A stretch of 64,000 nt of DNA from Nocardia sp. BMG51109 (GTDB taxonomy: Bacteria > Actinomycetota > Actinomycetes > Mycobacteriales > Mycobacteriaceae), in NCBI RefSeq assembly GCF_000526215.1, contig NZ_JAFQ01000004.1:3844001-3908000 (forward strand), written 5' to 3'. A model generated the notes under the pieces. That model did not search any database, had not been told where the DNA came from, and was given only the letters and a program-made list of their open reading frames with translations. The position numbers were made by a program, and so were the translations under genes. This document shows positions 35,301 through 44,177 of this stretch, in pieces (position 1 is the stretch's first letter; every line of letters starts with the position of its first letter).

Positions 35301-38300
35301 CCGTCAACGGCCGGGGCGCCGTGCACCGCCCGACCGGCGCCACGCTGAGCGCCACCGAGGGGCCCGACACCGACCACGCCTACGTGGAACTGACGGTGCC
35401 GCTGGCGCTTTCGGGCGGCCCGGATTCGGGTCAGGCGGTGCGGATCCGGATGACGGTCCCCGCCTCGGTCTACAACGGCGGTGCCCCGGTGATCACGGAG
35501 GCCGACGCCGAGCAGGCCATGTCGGCGCTGCTGGCCGTCGCGGCCGGACAGTCGCTGCCGGAGGTCAAGTCCGTCACCGGCGGCGCGGGCGAGGCCGAAA
35601 GCCATGTCGCGCACGTGAATCTGGCGTGGACCCCGGACCTGATCGCCGACCACTCCGGTGTCACCGGCTCCGGCCTGCCGCCGACCCTGAGCACCATCGG
35701 CCGCACCGTGCCGGACGTGCTCGTGGGCGCCTGCTGGCCGGCGGTGTTCGCCGTGCTGGGCGCGGCCCGCACCGGGGGCGAGACCGCCATCGGCGTCATC
35801 GAGGGCATGCTCGACCTGGTGCACCTCGACCACCGGATCGAGCTGGTGCGCGAACTGCCCGACAGCGCCGCGGTTCTCACCGTGCGCGCCGAATCGGGCG
35901 AGGTGCTCGACACGAACCTGGGCCGCGTCGTCGAGGTGACCGTGACCGTCGGCGTCATGCGCGATCACGGCCTCGAGACCCCGGCCGTGGCGAAGCTGGT
36001 GGAGCGGTTCGCGATTCGCGGCCGCAACGGAGCCGGCGAGCTGACCGATCCGCCGCGGGCGGCGGGCACGGTCTCCGGCGACGCCGTCGACACGCCGCGC
36101 CGCCGCCGTCGCGACCTCACCATGGTCGCCCCGCGCGCCATGGCCGCGTTCGCGTCGGTGTCCGGTGACCACAACCCGATCCACACCAGCGACAATGCCG
36201 CCAAGCTGGCCGGGCTGGGCAGCCCGATCGTGCACGGCATGTGGCTGTCTGCCGCCGCGCAGCACGCCGTGTCGGCCGTGGATCCCGAATCTCCGGTCCC
36301 CGCACGGTCTCTGACCGCGTGGACCACCCGGTTCCTCGGCATGGTGCGCCCGGGCGCGGAGATCGACGTGCGCGTCGAGCGGATCGCCCTCGACCGGGGC
36401 GGCGAGATCGTCGAGGTGTCCTGCCGCGCCGGTGGCGACCTCGTGATGACGGCGACGGGCCGGCTGGCCGCGCCGAAGACCGTCTACGCCTTCCCCGGCC
36501 AGGGCATCCAGAGCAAGGGGATGGGCCTGGACGCGCGGTCCCGCTCCAAGGCCGCCAAGGAGATCTGGGATCGCGCGGACAAGCACACCCGCGAGGCGCT
36601 GGGCTTCTCCATCCTGGCCGTGGTGCGCGACAACCCGACCTACCTCAAGGCCCGCGGCGTGGAATACCGCCACCCGCAGGGTGTTCTGCACCTGACCCAG
36701 TTCACCCAGGTCGCGATGGCGACCCTCGGTGTCGCCCAGGTGGCCGAGCTGCGCGAGTCCGGGGCCTTCGTCGAGGGTGCGATGCTGGCCGGGCATTCGG
36801 TCGGCGAGTACAACGCGCTGGCCGCCGTGGCCGGGGTGCTGCCGCTGGAGGCGGTGCTGGAGGTGGTGTTCCAGCGCGGGTCGGCGATGCACGAGCTGGT
36901 GCCCCGGGATGCGCAGGGCCGCAGCGATTATCGGATGGCTGCCATCCGGCCGTCGCAGATCGGGCTGCCCGACGCCGAGGTGATCGGCTTCATCGGCGAA
37001 ATCGGAGCTCGTGCTGGAGAGTTCCTGGAGGTGGTCAACCTCAACCTGCGCGGTTCGCAGTACGCGATCGCGGGCACGGTCAGGGGCCTCGAGGAGCTGG
37101 AGACCGAAATCGAGCGCCGCCGCGCCGAGTTCGGCGGCAAGCGGGCCTTCGTGCTGGTGCCCGGCATCGACGTGCCGTTCCATTCCACCGTGCTGCGCGA
37201 GGGTGTGCCGGAGTTCCGGAACAGGCTGGCGGATTTGCTGCCGGCGAACGTGGATCCGGAAATCCTTGCCGGGCGCTACGTTCCGAACCTGGTGCCGCGG
37301 CCGTTCTCGCTGGAGCACGACTTCATCGCCGAGATCGCCGGGTACGTGCCGTCCGAGCCGCTCGCACAGGTGCTGGCGAACTGGGACGACTGGTCGGCGC
37401 GCCCGGCCGAGCTGTGCCGGCTGGTCCTGATCGAGCTGCTGGCCTGGCAGTTCGCCAGCCCGGTGCGCTGGATCGAGACCCAGGATCTGCTGTTCGCCGA
37501 TCCGGCGGAGGGCGGTCTCGGGGTCGAGCGGTTCGTCGAGATCGGCTTGGCCGCAACGCCGACCGTGGCGAACATGGCCACCAACACGCTCAAGCAGCCG
37601 CAGTTCTCCACCGCCAAGGTGGAGGTGCTCAACATCGAGCGCGAGTCCGGCGTCGTGTACGCCACCGACACCGATCCGGCGCCGGTGGAGGAGCCGGAAG
37701 AGGCTGTGGCCGAGCAGGTCTCGGAGACACCCGCGACCCCGGCGCCCGCGGCCGCCCCGGCCCCGGTGCCCGCCGGAGGCCCGCGGCCGGACGACATCCC
37801 GTTCACCGCCGCGGATGCCACCCGGGTCCTGATCGCGCTGTGGACCAAGCTGCGCCTGGACCAGATCGGCCCGGTGGACACCATCGAGGCCCTGTGCGAC
37901 GGCGTGTCCTCGCGGCGCAACCAGCTGCTGGTCGACCTCGGGTCGGAGCTGTCGCTGGGTGCCATCGACGGCGCCGCCGATGCCGATATGGGCGCGCTGT
38001 CGGCCACCGTGGAGCGGCTGGCCCGCACCTACAAGCCGTTCGGCTCGGTGCTGTCCGACGCCGTCGGCGACCATCTGCGCAAGGTGTTCGGCCCCTCCGG
38101 TAAGCGGCCGGCGTCCATCGCCGACCGCGTCAAGAAGGTCTGGGAGCTCGGCGACGGCTGGGCCCATCACGTCACCGCCGAGGTGTCGCTCGGCACCCGC
38201 GAGGGCGCCAGCGTTCGCGGTGGCGACCTGGGTGGCCTCGTCGCCGGTGCGCTCGGCGACGGTGCCGCGGTGGATGCCGCGATCGACGCCGCCGTGCAGT

Positions 38301-41300
38301 CGGTGGCGGCGCGGCGCGGGATCAGCGTCTCGCTGCCCTCGGCCGGTGGCGGCGGCGGTGCGACCGTCGACGCGGCGGCGCTGGGCGAGTTCACCGAGCA
38401 GATCACCGGCCGCCACGGCGTACTGGCCACGGCGGCCCGGGTGGTGCTCGAGCAGTTGGGGCTCGACGAGAAGGTGTCGGCCCCGGAGGCGTCCGACGAG
38501 GCGCTGGTGGATCTGGTGTCGGCCGAACTCGGGTCGGACTGGCCGCGGCTGGTCGCGCCCGCGTTCGACGGCCGCAAGGCGGTGCTGATCGACGACCGCT
38601 GGGCGAGCGCCCGCGAGGATCTGGCGCGGCTGTGGCTCGCCGACGATGCCGCCGTGGGCGCTGCCGACCTGTCCGTCGAGGGCTACCGCGGGTCCGGCGA
38701 AGCCGTTGCGGCGCAGGCGAACTGGTGGCGGCAGCGGGCGATGTCGGAGGCTCGCTCGGTACTCGCCGGCGCCTACCGGGCGATCGCCGAGGCGGCGCTG
38801 GACGCCGAGCAGGTGGGGGCCTGGACGTCGGATATCGCCGTGATCACCGGCGCCAGTAAGGGATCCATCGCGGCCGCCAGCGCCGGTCGGCTGCTGGCCG
38901 GCGGTGCGACCGTCATCGTCACCACCTCGAGGCTCGACGACGATCGGCTGTCGTTCTACAAGCGGCTCTACCGCGACAACGCGCGGCACGGCGCCGCCCT
39001 CTGGGTGGTGCCCGCCAATATGGCGTCCTACTCCGATGTCGACGCGCTGATCGACTGGGTGGGCAACGAGCAGACCGACAACGCCGGTGGCGCAAAGGTT
39101 CTCGTCAAGCCGGCGATGACCCCGACGCTGCTGCTGCCGTTCGCGGCGCCGCGCGTGGCGGGCGACCTGTCCGACGCGGGTGCCCGCGCCGAGATGGAGA
39201 TGCGGGTGCTGCTGTGGTCGGTGGAGCGGCTCATCGGCGGTCTGTCGAAGCTGGGCGCCGATCACGACGTGGACGCGAAACTGCATGTGGTGCTGCCGGG
39301 TTCGCCGAACCGCGGCATCTTCGGCGGTGACGGTGCCTACGGTGAGGCGAAGGCGGCGCTGGACGCCGTGGTGGCCAAGTGGCGTGTGGAGAAGTCGTGG
39401 TCGCAGCGGGTCACCCTGGTGCACGCGCTGATCGGCTGGGTGCGCGGCACCGGGCTGATGGGGCACAACGATCCCCTGGTCGCCGCGGTCGAGAAGGCCG
39501 GTGTGCACACCTGGTCCACGGTGGAGATCGCCGACGAGCTGCTCAAGTGGTGCACCAACCGGGCCCGCGTCGTGACCGCGTCCGGGCCGCAGCAGATCGA
39601 CCTGACCGGTGGCCTGGCGCGCGCCAAGCTGGATCTGCCCGCGCTGGCCAGGGAGGCCGAGGAGGCCGGGCAGGCCGAGCAGGCCGAGTTCGGGGCCGCC
39701 GCAACCGGATCCGAGGCCGAGCGCACGATTCCCGCGCTGCCGGCCCCGCCCACGCTGACCTCGGCGCTGCCGGTACCCGAATGGGGTTCGGTGACGGCCG
39801 ATCTCACCGACATGGTGGTCATCGTCGGTGCGGGTGAACTCGGCCCGTACGGTTCCGCGCGGACCCGTTTCGAGATGGAGGTCTCCGACGAGCTGTCCGC
39901 GGCCGGAGTGCTCGAGCTGGCCTGGACGACCGGCCTGGTCACCTGGGAGAACGATCCCGAGCCGGGCTGGTACGACGCCGAGTCCGGGGAGTACGTCGAG
40001 GAGTCCGAGCTGGCCGACCGCTACCACGACACGGTCGTGGAGCGCTGCGGCGTGCGCCGCTACGGCGACGACGGTGCCATGGTCGACAACGCCGCGCCGC
40101 TGCTGACCTCGGTGTTCCTGGACAAGGACCTGTCGTTCGTGGTCACCAGCGAGGCCGAGGCGCGGACCTTCCACGCCGCCGACCCGGAGCACACGGTGAT
40201 CACGCCGGTGCCCGACTCGGGCGACTGGCAGGTGACCCGCCAGGCGGGCACCGAGATTCGGGTGCCGCGCAAGGCGAAGCTGTCCCGCACGGTCGGCGGC
40301 CAGATCCCCGCGGGCTGGGATCCGACCAAGTGGGGCATCTCGCCGGATATGGCGGGCTCGGTGGACCGGGTCGCGCTGTGGAACATCGTCTGCACCGTCG
40401 ACGCGTTCCTGTCCGCCGGCTTCGGCCCGGCCGAACTGATGCGCTGGATCCACCCGTCGCTGGTGGCCAACACCCAGGGCACCGGCATGGGCGGCATGTC
40501 CTCGATGCGCTCGCTGTACATCGACAACCTGCTCGGCGAGCCGCACGCGAACGACATCCTGCAGGAGGCGCTGCCGAATGTCGCTCTGGCACATGTGGTT
40601 CAGTCCTACATCGGCAGCTACGGCGGGATGGTGCATCCGGTCGCGGCCTGTGCGACGGCCGCGGTGTCGGTCGAGGAGGGCGCCGACAAGATCCGGCTCG
40701 GCAAGGCCGACGTCGTGGTCGCGGGCGGTTTCGACGATCTCGGTATCGAGGGCATCGTCGGCTTCGGCAACATGTCGGCCACCGCGGATTCGGCGGCGAT
40801 GAGCGCCAAGGGCATCAGCGACCGCTACTTCTCCCGGGCCAACGACCGCCGCCGCGGCGGATTCGTCGAATCCCAGGGCGGCGGAACGGTTCTGCTGGCC
40901 CGCGGTGACGTCGCACTGGAGCTGGGTCTGCCGGTGCTGGGCGTGGTGGCCTACGCGCAGTCCTTCGCCGACGGCGTGCACACCTCGATCCCGGCGCCGG
41001 GGCTGGGCGCGCTGAGCGCCGGGCGCGGCGGTGCGCGGTCGCGGCTGGCGTCCGAGCTGCGCAAGCTGGGTGTGACACCCGACGACATCGCCGTGCTCTC
41101 CAAGCACGACACCTCCACGGCGGCAAACGATCCCAACGAGTCCGAGCTGCACGAGCGGCTGGCCGGTGCGCTGGGCCGCTCGGACGGCGCGCCGCTGTTC
41201 GTGGTCTCGCAGAAGTCGCTGACCGGGCACGCGAAGGGCGGTGCGGCGGCCTTCCAGCTGATCGGCCTGTGCCAGGTGCTGGAACAGGGCGTGGTGCCGC

Positions 41301-41734
41301 CGAACCGCAGCCTCGACTGTGTCGACGACAAGATGCGGGAGTACCCGCACCTGGTGTGGGCGCGGGAGCCGCTGCGGTTCGGAGATCGGTTCGCGCTCAA
41401 GGCCGGTCTGGTCACCTCGCTCGGCTTCGGGCACGTGTCCGGGCTGCTGGCGATCGTGCATCCGCAGGCGTTCGTCCAGGCCGTCGACCCGCAGCGGCGC
41501 GAGGAGTATCTGCGCCGGGCCGAGCGGCGGCAGCTGGCCGGTCGGCAGCGGTTCACCGAGGCCATGTGCGGCGGGGCACCGCTGTACGAGCGGCCCGTCG
41601 ACCGCCGGCTGGGCGCGGACGGTACTCCGGCCGACCGGATCCGGGGCCTGGAGGCGGACATGCTGCTGTCGGATCAGGCCCGGCTGGCCGAGGACGGCAT
41701 CTACGTCGTCGACGGGGATCCGGCCGACCGGTAG
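32333..41734 (+). CDS. fas: Type I fatty acid synthase
   Basis: A 3133-aa multidomain FAS I that makes C16-C26 acyl-CoA, the start of mycolic acid synthesis. Domains in order: acetyltransferase (GHSQG, about 158-162), enoyl reductase (LLAGMTPTTVD through GGRAGGHHSW, about 430-900), hot-dog dehydratase (GDHNPIHT, about 1277), malonyl/palmitoyl transferase (GHSVGEYNALAA, about 1487), a Pro/Ala/Glu linker (about 1785-1820), ACP (GVSSRRNQLL, phosphopantetheine Ser about 1858), ketoreductase (ITGASKGSIAA, about 2170), ketosynthase (ACATAAV Cys about 2773; His in KHDTSTAAND and LTGHAKGG). It lacks its own phosphopantetheinyl transferase, supplied by acpS downstream. TTG 32333 is chosen because it gives MTINE, like the mycobacterial MTIHE start, with AGGA upstream. 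Confidence 0.97.
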   Translation: MTINESTGTGSDAKMVGGTSDTAIKSSLLDRLLAGETYALAFGGQGAQWLGELEQIGRDSALEPELTALVNEAAAMLQPVADQLLVVRPVGFDPVAWMLEDDLADPDQGEVSAAPPEQVLRSAAISVPGVCLAQVAALRALRLQGLDPAEHAPVAVVGHSQGLLAVEAVEARGARDAELLALAQLIGAAATLVGRRRGSIPVGEKSPMMAVSNVDPEQLQAVVDEVAQGVDPNAAAAVSIRNGRRRVVLSGTVTQLERVRQRCAEIHDAQTRDREAKKRGGSVFAPVFEYVGVEIGFHHPALTDTVDLVTAWAGQCGIDTESAERLARRILVEPVDWVGTVDEVAATGAHWILDLGPGDLLTRLTHGSLKGTGVGAVAVATRAGQRALFTPGAAPEVASAWTAFAPKPVRLPNGRVVVETAFTRLTGRSPILLAGMTPTTVDAKIVAAAANAGHWAELAGGGQVTEQIFADRVEELKTLLRPGRAVQFNSLFLDPYLWKLQLGGKRLVQRARSAGAPFDGVIVTAGIPELDEAVALIEELTEVGITHVAFKPGTVAQIRAVLRIADAVPDYPVIMHVEGGRAGGHHSWEDLDDLLLETYAELRNRANVVVCVGGGIGTPERSTEYLTGEWAVAHGYPAMPLDGVLVGTAAMAALESTTAPEVKQLLVDTPGTPDWVGAGTASGGMASGRSQLGADIHEIDNSASRTGRLLDEVAGDGAAVAERRAEIIEALDRTAKPYFGDVAGMTYLEWLQRYVELAADTPQARPALDRRKDFDCGTDLGDAIADATRSVWVDITWRDRFAEMMRRTESRLHPADRGEIPTLFADDTAFERPVEAIRALRERYSAIDSTVLHPADVPFFVSLCKTPGKPVNFVPVVDADVRRWWRSDSLWQAHDPRYSADQVCVIPGTVSVAGITRADEPVGELLDRFEQNTAYSLMRGGVTPQAVDGRRRVEVAAGAIDIVLAAPDVQWAGRTTVNPIHRLGDLHEWTVNGRGAVHRPTGATLSATEGPDTDHAYVELTVPLALSGGPDSGQAVRIRMTVPASVYNGGAPVITEADAEQAMSALLAVAAGQSLPEVKSVTGGAGEAESHVAHVNLAWTPDLIADHSGVTGSGLPPTLSTIGRTVPDVLVGACWPAVFAVLGAARTGGETAIGVIEGMLDLVHLDHRIELVRELPDSAAVLTVRAESGEVLDTNLGRVVEVTVTVGVMRDHGLETPAVAKLVERFAIRGRNGAGELTDPPRAAGTVSGDAVDTPRRRRRDLTMVAPRAMAAFASVSGDHNPIHTSDNAAKLAGLGSPIVHGMWLSAAAQHAVSAVDPESPVPARSLTAWTTRFLGMVRPGAEIDVRVERIALDRGGEIVEVSCRAGGDLVMTATGRLAAPKTVYAFPGQGIQSKGMGLDARSRSKAAKEIWDRADKHTREALGFSILAVVRDNPTYLKARGVEYRHPQGVLHLTQFTQVAMATLGVAQVAELRESGAFVEGAMLAGHSVGEYNALAAVAGVLPLEAVLEVVFQRGSAMHELVPRDAQGRSDYRMAAIRPSQIGLPDAEVIGFIGEIGARAGEFLEVVNLNLRGSQYAIAGTVRGLEELETEIERRRAEFGGKRAFVLVPGIDVPFHSTVLREGVPEFRNRLADLLPANVDPEILAGRYVPNLVPRPFSLEHDFIAEIAGYVPSEPLAQVLANWDDWSARPAELCRLVLIELLAWQFASPVRWIETQDLLFADPAEGGLGVERFVEIGLAATPTVANMATNTLKQPQFSTAKVEVLNIERESGVVYATDTDPAPVEEPEEAVAEQVSETPATPAPAAAPAPVPAGGPRPDDIPFTAADATRVLIALWTKLRLDQIGPVDTIEALCDGVSSRRNQLLVDLGSELSLGAIDGAADADMGALSATVERLARTYKPFGSVLSDAVGDHLRKVFGPSGKRPASIADRVKKVWELGDGWAHHVTAEVSLGTREGASVRGGDLGGLVAGALGDGAAVDAAIDAAVQSVAARRGISVSLPSAGGGGGATVDAAALGEFTEQITGRHGVLATAARVVLEQLGLDEKVSAPEASDEALVDLVSAELGSDWPRLVAPAFDGRKAVLIDDRWASAREDLARLWLADDAAVGAADLSVEGYRGSGEAVAAQANWWRQRAMSEARSVLAGAYRAIAEAALDAEQVGAWTSDIAVITGASKGSIAAASAGRLLAGGATVIVTTSRLDDDRLSFYKRLYRDNARHGAALWVVPANMASYSDVDALIDWVGNEQTDNAGGAKVLVKPAMTPTLLLPFAAPRVAGDLSDAGARAEMEMRVLLWSVERLIGGLSKLGADHDVDAKLHVVLPGSPNRGIFGGDGAYGEAKAALDAVVAKWRVEKSWSQRVTLVHALIGWVRGTGLMGHNDPLVAAVEKAGVHTWSTVEIADELLKWCTNRARVVTASGPQQIDLTGGLARAKLDLPALAREAEEAGQAEQAEFGAAATGSEAERTIPALPAPPTLTSALPVPEWGSVTADLTDMVVIVGAGELGPYGSARTRFEMEVSDELSAAGVLELAWTTGLVTWENDPEPGWYDAESGEYVEESELADRYHDTVVERCGVRRYGDDGAMVDNAAPLLTSVFLDKDLSFVVTSEAEARTFHAADPEHTVITPVPDSGDWQVTRQAGTEIRVPRKAKLSRTVGGQIPAGWDPTKWGISPDMAGSVDRVALWNIVCTVDAFLSAGFGPAELMRWIHPSLVANTQGTGMGGMSSMRSLYIDNLLGEPHANDILQEALPNVALAHVVQSYIGSYGGMVHPVAACATAAVSVEEGADKIRLGKADVVVAGGFDDLGIEGIVGFGNMSATADSAAMSAKGISDRYFSRANDRRRGGFVESQGGGTVLLARGDVALELGLPVLGVVAYAQSFADGVHTSIPAPGLGALSAGRGGARSRLASELRKLGVTPDDIAVLSKHDTSTAANDPNESELHERLAGALGRSDGAPLFVVSQKSLTGHAKGGAAAFQLIGLCQVLEQGVVPPNRSLDCVDDKMREYPHLVWAREPLRFGDRFALKAGLVTSLGFGHVSGLLAIVHPQAFVQAVDPQRREEYLRRAERRQLAGRQRFTEAMCGGAPLYERPVDRRLGADGTPADRIRGLEADMLLSDQARLAEDGIYVVDGDPADR

Positions 41735-41745
41735 TCACGAGCGAC

Positions 41746-41787
41746 GGGAACCGTTGCCGCACAGCAGGATCTGTGGCAGCGGTTCCC
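41746..41787. terminator. Hairpin after fas
   Basis: GGGAACCG-TTGCC-GCACAG pairs with CTGTGGCA-GCGGTTCCC with one mismatch and a small bulge, over a 6-nt loop, 12 bp after the fas stop. No U-tract follows, so it may be a factor-dependent terminator, an attenuator or a processing site between fas and acpS. The rest of the 381-bp fas-acpS gap shows no gene. Confidence 0.5.
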
Positions 41788-42115
41788 GCGCCGTCTCGTC
41801 CGAGTCGGTCGTGACGAGCGGTGAACCCTCTCGGCGCCCTCCGAGTCTCGTTGCGGACGGGCGGTTGCGTTGCCGGCCAACCGGTCTCGCCGCCGTGCGC
41901 ACTGCTCCCGGATGTCCGGTGGTGCGCATGGTTGTTCGGGGCCGGTGCGGTCGGGGACGGTGCCACGTGGGCTCCGGGAGTGGATGCGCCACTGGTATGT
42001 TGCTGCCGGGTCGGTGACCGCCGTCACTCGCGGTGGTCACCGTGTTCGAGTTTTGCCGACGGGCGGCGGCCGACCATGCCGCCGTGTACCGACAGTACTG
42101 AGGAGCTGCGACGCT

Positions 42116-42547
42116 GTGACCATCTTGGGGATCGGGCTGGACCTGGTGACCATCACCGACTTCGCCGAACAGATGAAGCGAGCCGGAACCACCATGCTCC
42201 GGGAGAGCTTCACCCCGGGGGAGCGGCGCTACTGCGAGAGCAAGGGCACCGAGCCGGCCCGCAGCTACGCGGCGCGGTGGGCGGCCAAGGAGGCGGTGCT
42301 CAAGGCATGGGCCTCGTCCCGCTTCGCCCGCAGCCCGCAGATCGGCGACAACCCGTACCCGCTGATCGAGGTGGTCAACGACGCCTGGGGCCGCCCCAGC
42401 ATCAAACTGCACGGCCTCGCCGCGGACTTCCTGCCCCGCGTCCGCGTCCACCTCTCGCTGACCCACGACGGCGACACCGCCGCGGCGATGGTGGTCCTGG
42501 AAGATCCGGGCGAGCTAGCCGACCTGATCGAATCCCGCGAGCGCTGA
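42116..42547 (+). CDS. acpS: Holo-[acyl-carrier-protein] synthase
   Basis: A 143-aa AcpS-type phosphopantetheinyl transferase. GIGLDLVTITDF near the N-terminus holds the Mg-binding Asp, and RWAAKEAVLKAW holds the catalytic Glu/Lys. LSLTHDGDTAAAMVV closes the active site. It transfers phosphopantetheine from CoA to the ACP Ser of the FAS encoded upstream; the fas-acpS pairing is conserved in mycobacteria and Nocardia. GTG 42116 follows GAGGAG. The unusually long 381-bp spacer with a hairpin suggests a separate promoter. Confidence 0.95.
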   Translation: MTILGIGLDLVTITDFAEQMKRAGTTMLRESFTPGERRYCESKGTEPARSYAARWAAKEAVLKAWASSRFARSPQIGDNPYPLIEVVNDAWGRPSIKLHGLAADFLPRVRVHLSLTHDGDTAAAMVVLEDPGELADLIESRER

Positions 42548-42607
42548 CACGATCGCACTCCGCGCCGAGCCGCACATCGACCGAGGTGTGCGACTTCCGG
42601 CGCCGAC

Positions 42608-43276
42608 TCAGTAGGCGAGGTCGGCCCAGGGAATCTTGATCGAGAACGGGTGAATGGTTTCTACGCTGTCGTGGTCGCCGGGAATCCATTCGTCGACCTG
42701 AATATAGTTGGCGCGGTGCAGAGGGGTCACACCCGGTGGCAATGGGAAGTGACCGACTGCGAGGGCGTACGCGCGGACCGTATCGACGCGCCGAGGATTG
42801 CGGGCCAGTGTGACCTCCCAGTACCAGGGGACTCCTCCCTCGGCGTACCGAATCTTCTTCTCCTCGACCTTGCTGGGGGTATTTGCTGGCGAGAGAATCT
42901 CGCCGGCGAGCACGACGTCTTGGGCGTAGACCCAGTCGAACTCGTCGTCCAGGCAGCGGAAGACCATGAAATCCGGCGTCACAAAGCTCGATCTATCGGC
43001 GGTGAAGAAGACGTTCGTTTCCATGCCGGATCGCCAGCAAGGACCCAGGGATTCGGCCGTGATCCTTCGCGTTATGCCTTCGAGCGCGTTGGTGAACCTC
43101 CGTGAGTAGACCTGATGTTCGTCCGGCCCATGTCGAGCAATGACCTCGTCGGCTATCCACACAGGCCGACCATCGTGCAGCTCGATAAATTGAGCGACCT
43201 CCTCGGGTAGCGCTTCGAGTTCATCCCATGTCATGGTCTCGGGAAGATTCGGAGGCTCCACATGCGGGATCGACAT
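42608..43276 (-). CDS. Uma2-family (DUF820) putative endonuclease
   Basis: A 222-aa protein with the PD-(D/E)xK-like Uma2 pattern: MTWDELEALPEEVAQFIELHDG at the start, SFVTPDFMVFR (catalytic Asp), VVLAGEILSPANTPSKVEEKK (Glu and Lys) and YAEGGVPWYWEV. The family is common in actinobacteria, cyanobacteria and Deinococcus, with unknown biological role. It converges with acpS; a weak CGCACA/TGTGCG hairpin at 42571-42592 lies between them. Slightly lower GC than fas suggests later arrival. Confidence 0.88.
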   Translation of the reverse strand: MSIPHVEPPNLPETMTWDELEALPEEVAQFIELHDGRPVWIADEVIARHGPDEHQVYSRRFTNALEGITRRITAESLGPCWRSGMETNVFFTADRSSFVTPDFMVFRCLDDEFDWVYAQDVVLAGEILSPANTPSKVEEKKIRYAEGGVPWYWEVTLARNPRRVDTVRAYALAVGHFPLPPGVTPLHRANYIQVDEWIPGDHDSVETIHPFSIKIPWADLAY

Positions 43277-43322
43277 GGACCCATAGTAGCGAGCAGGTCC
43301 GACAGCAAGTCGTCGATCCGAC

Positions 43323-44030
43323 CTACCCCTCGCGCTGGCCGCCCAGGCGCGAGTCCTTCTCCGCGACCAGCAGATACGCGACCATCAGGCGCTTGAGTTC
43401 GGCTACCGCGGCCTCGTGGCTGAGGCCGTCCTGGACCGAGAAGTTCATCATCGAATAGACCACGTGCACCAGCACCTGGGCCATCATCGAGCGGCGGGCG
43501 CGCGGGGTGCGGGGCATCAGCGGGCGCAGCATCTGCTGCACGACCTCGGCGAATTCCTTCTCGTGAATGGCGCCGGTGGCCCGCGTGGACGGGGTGGACT
43601 GCATGGCCAGCCAGACCTCGCGCCGGGACGGGTCGGTCATCCACAGGTCGGCCAGGTGGTCGACGAGCTTGTTCATGTGCCGCAGCCAGTCCATCGACGG
43701 GACCTCGCCGTGGAAATCGGCCAGCTCCTGCGACACCGCCACCAGGTCCTGCCGGTTCAGCTCGCACACGATGACGTACTTGTTGGCGAAGAACTGGTAC
43801 AGCGTGCCGATCGGCACCTCGGCGCGGGTCGCGACCTCCTCGCAGGTGAACGATTCGAAGCCGACCTCGACGAGCAGCTCCCGGGACGCCTGCAACAACG
43901 CGTCGAACTTGCGTTTGCTGCGTTCCTGGGTGGGCCGGCGCCGCGGCATCAGCTCCTGCGGGTCGTCCTGCAACTCCAATGCGGGGTCAGCACGTCGGTC
44001 CGTTCCCGCTGCCGTGCGCGCATCCACCAC
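43323..44030 (-). CDS. TetR-family regulator near fas
   Basis: A 235-aa regulator. The helix-turn-helix spans about residues 38-85 (LLVEVGFESFTCEEVATRAEVPIGTLYQFFANKYVIV), and the ligand domain is helical. GTG 44030 gives a 30-residue N-terminal extension; ATG 43949 (MPRRRPTQERSK) is an alternative start. Mycobacterial fas-acpS is controlled by the TetR protein FasR, but this sequence does not look like Rv3208, so its link to fas is positional only. Confidence 0.85.
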   Translation of the reverse strand: MVDARTAAGTDRRADPALELQDDPQELMPRRRPTQERSKRKFDALLQASRELLVEVGFESFTCEEVATRAEVPIGTLYQFFANKYVIVCELNRQDLVAVSQELADFHGEVPSMDWLRHMNKLVDHLADLWMTDPSRREVWLAMQSTPSTRATGAIHEKEFAEVVQQMLRPLMPRTPRARRSMMAQVLVHVVYSMMNFSVQDGLSHEAAVAELKRLMVAYLLVAEKDSRLGGQREG

Positions 44031-44177
44031 CTCACCAGGCTAACGGTAGCGACACGCGGAGGACATGCGGCGGTGCCGACTGTGTCCGATTTGGTTGTCG
44101 GTCATAACCCATCCGCATCCGGTGCGGTGACGAACTCATAACCGAGTGCGTACCTCGACACGGCGGAAGGCTGATCA

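Noticed and set aside
32948..41461. 2837-codon open frame on the - strand opposite fas
   Set aside because: It is the mirror of the GC-biased third positions of fas; the translation is His/Arg/Gly-rich with no domain.
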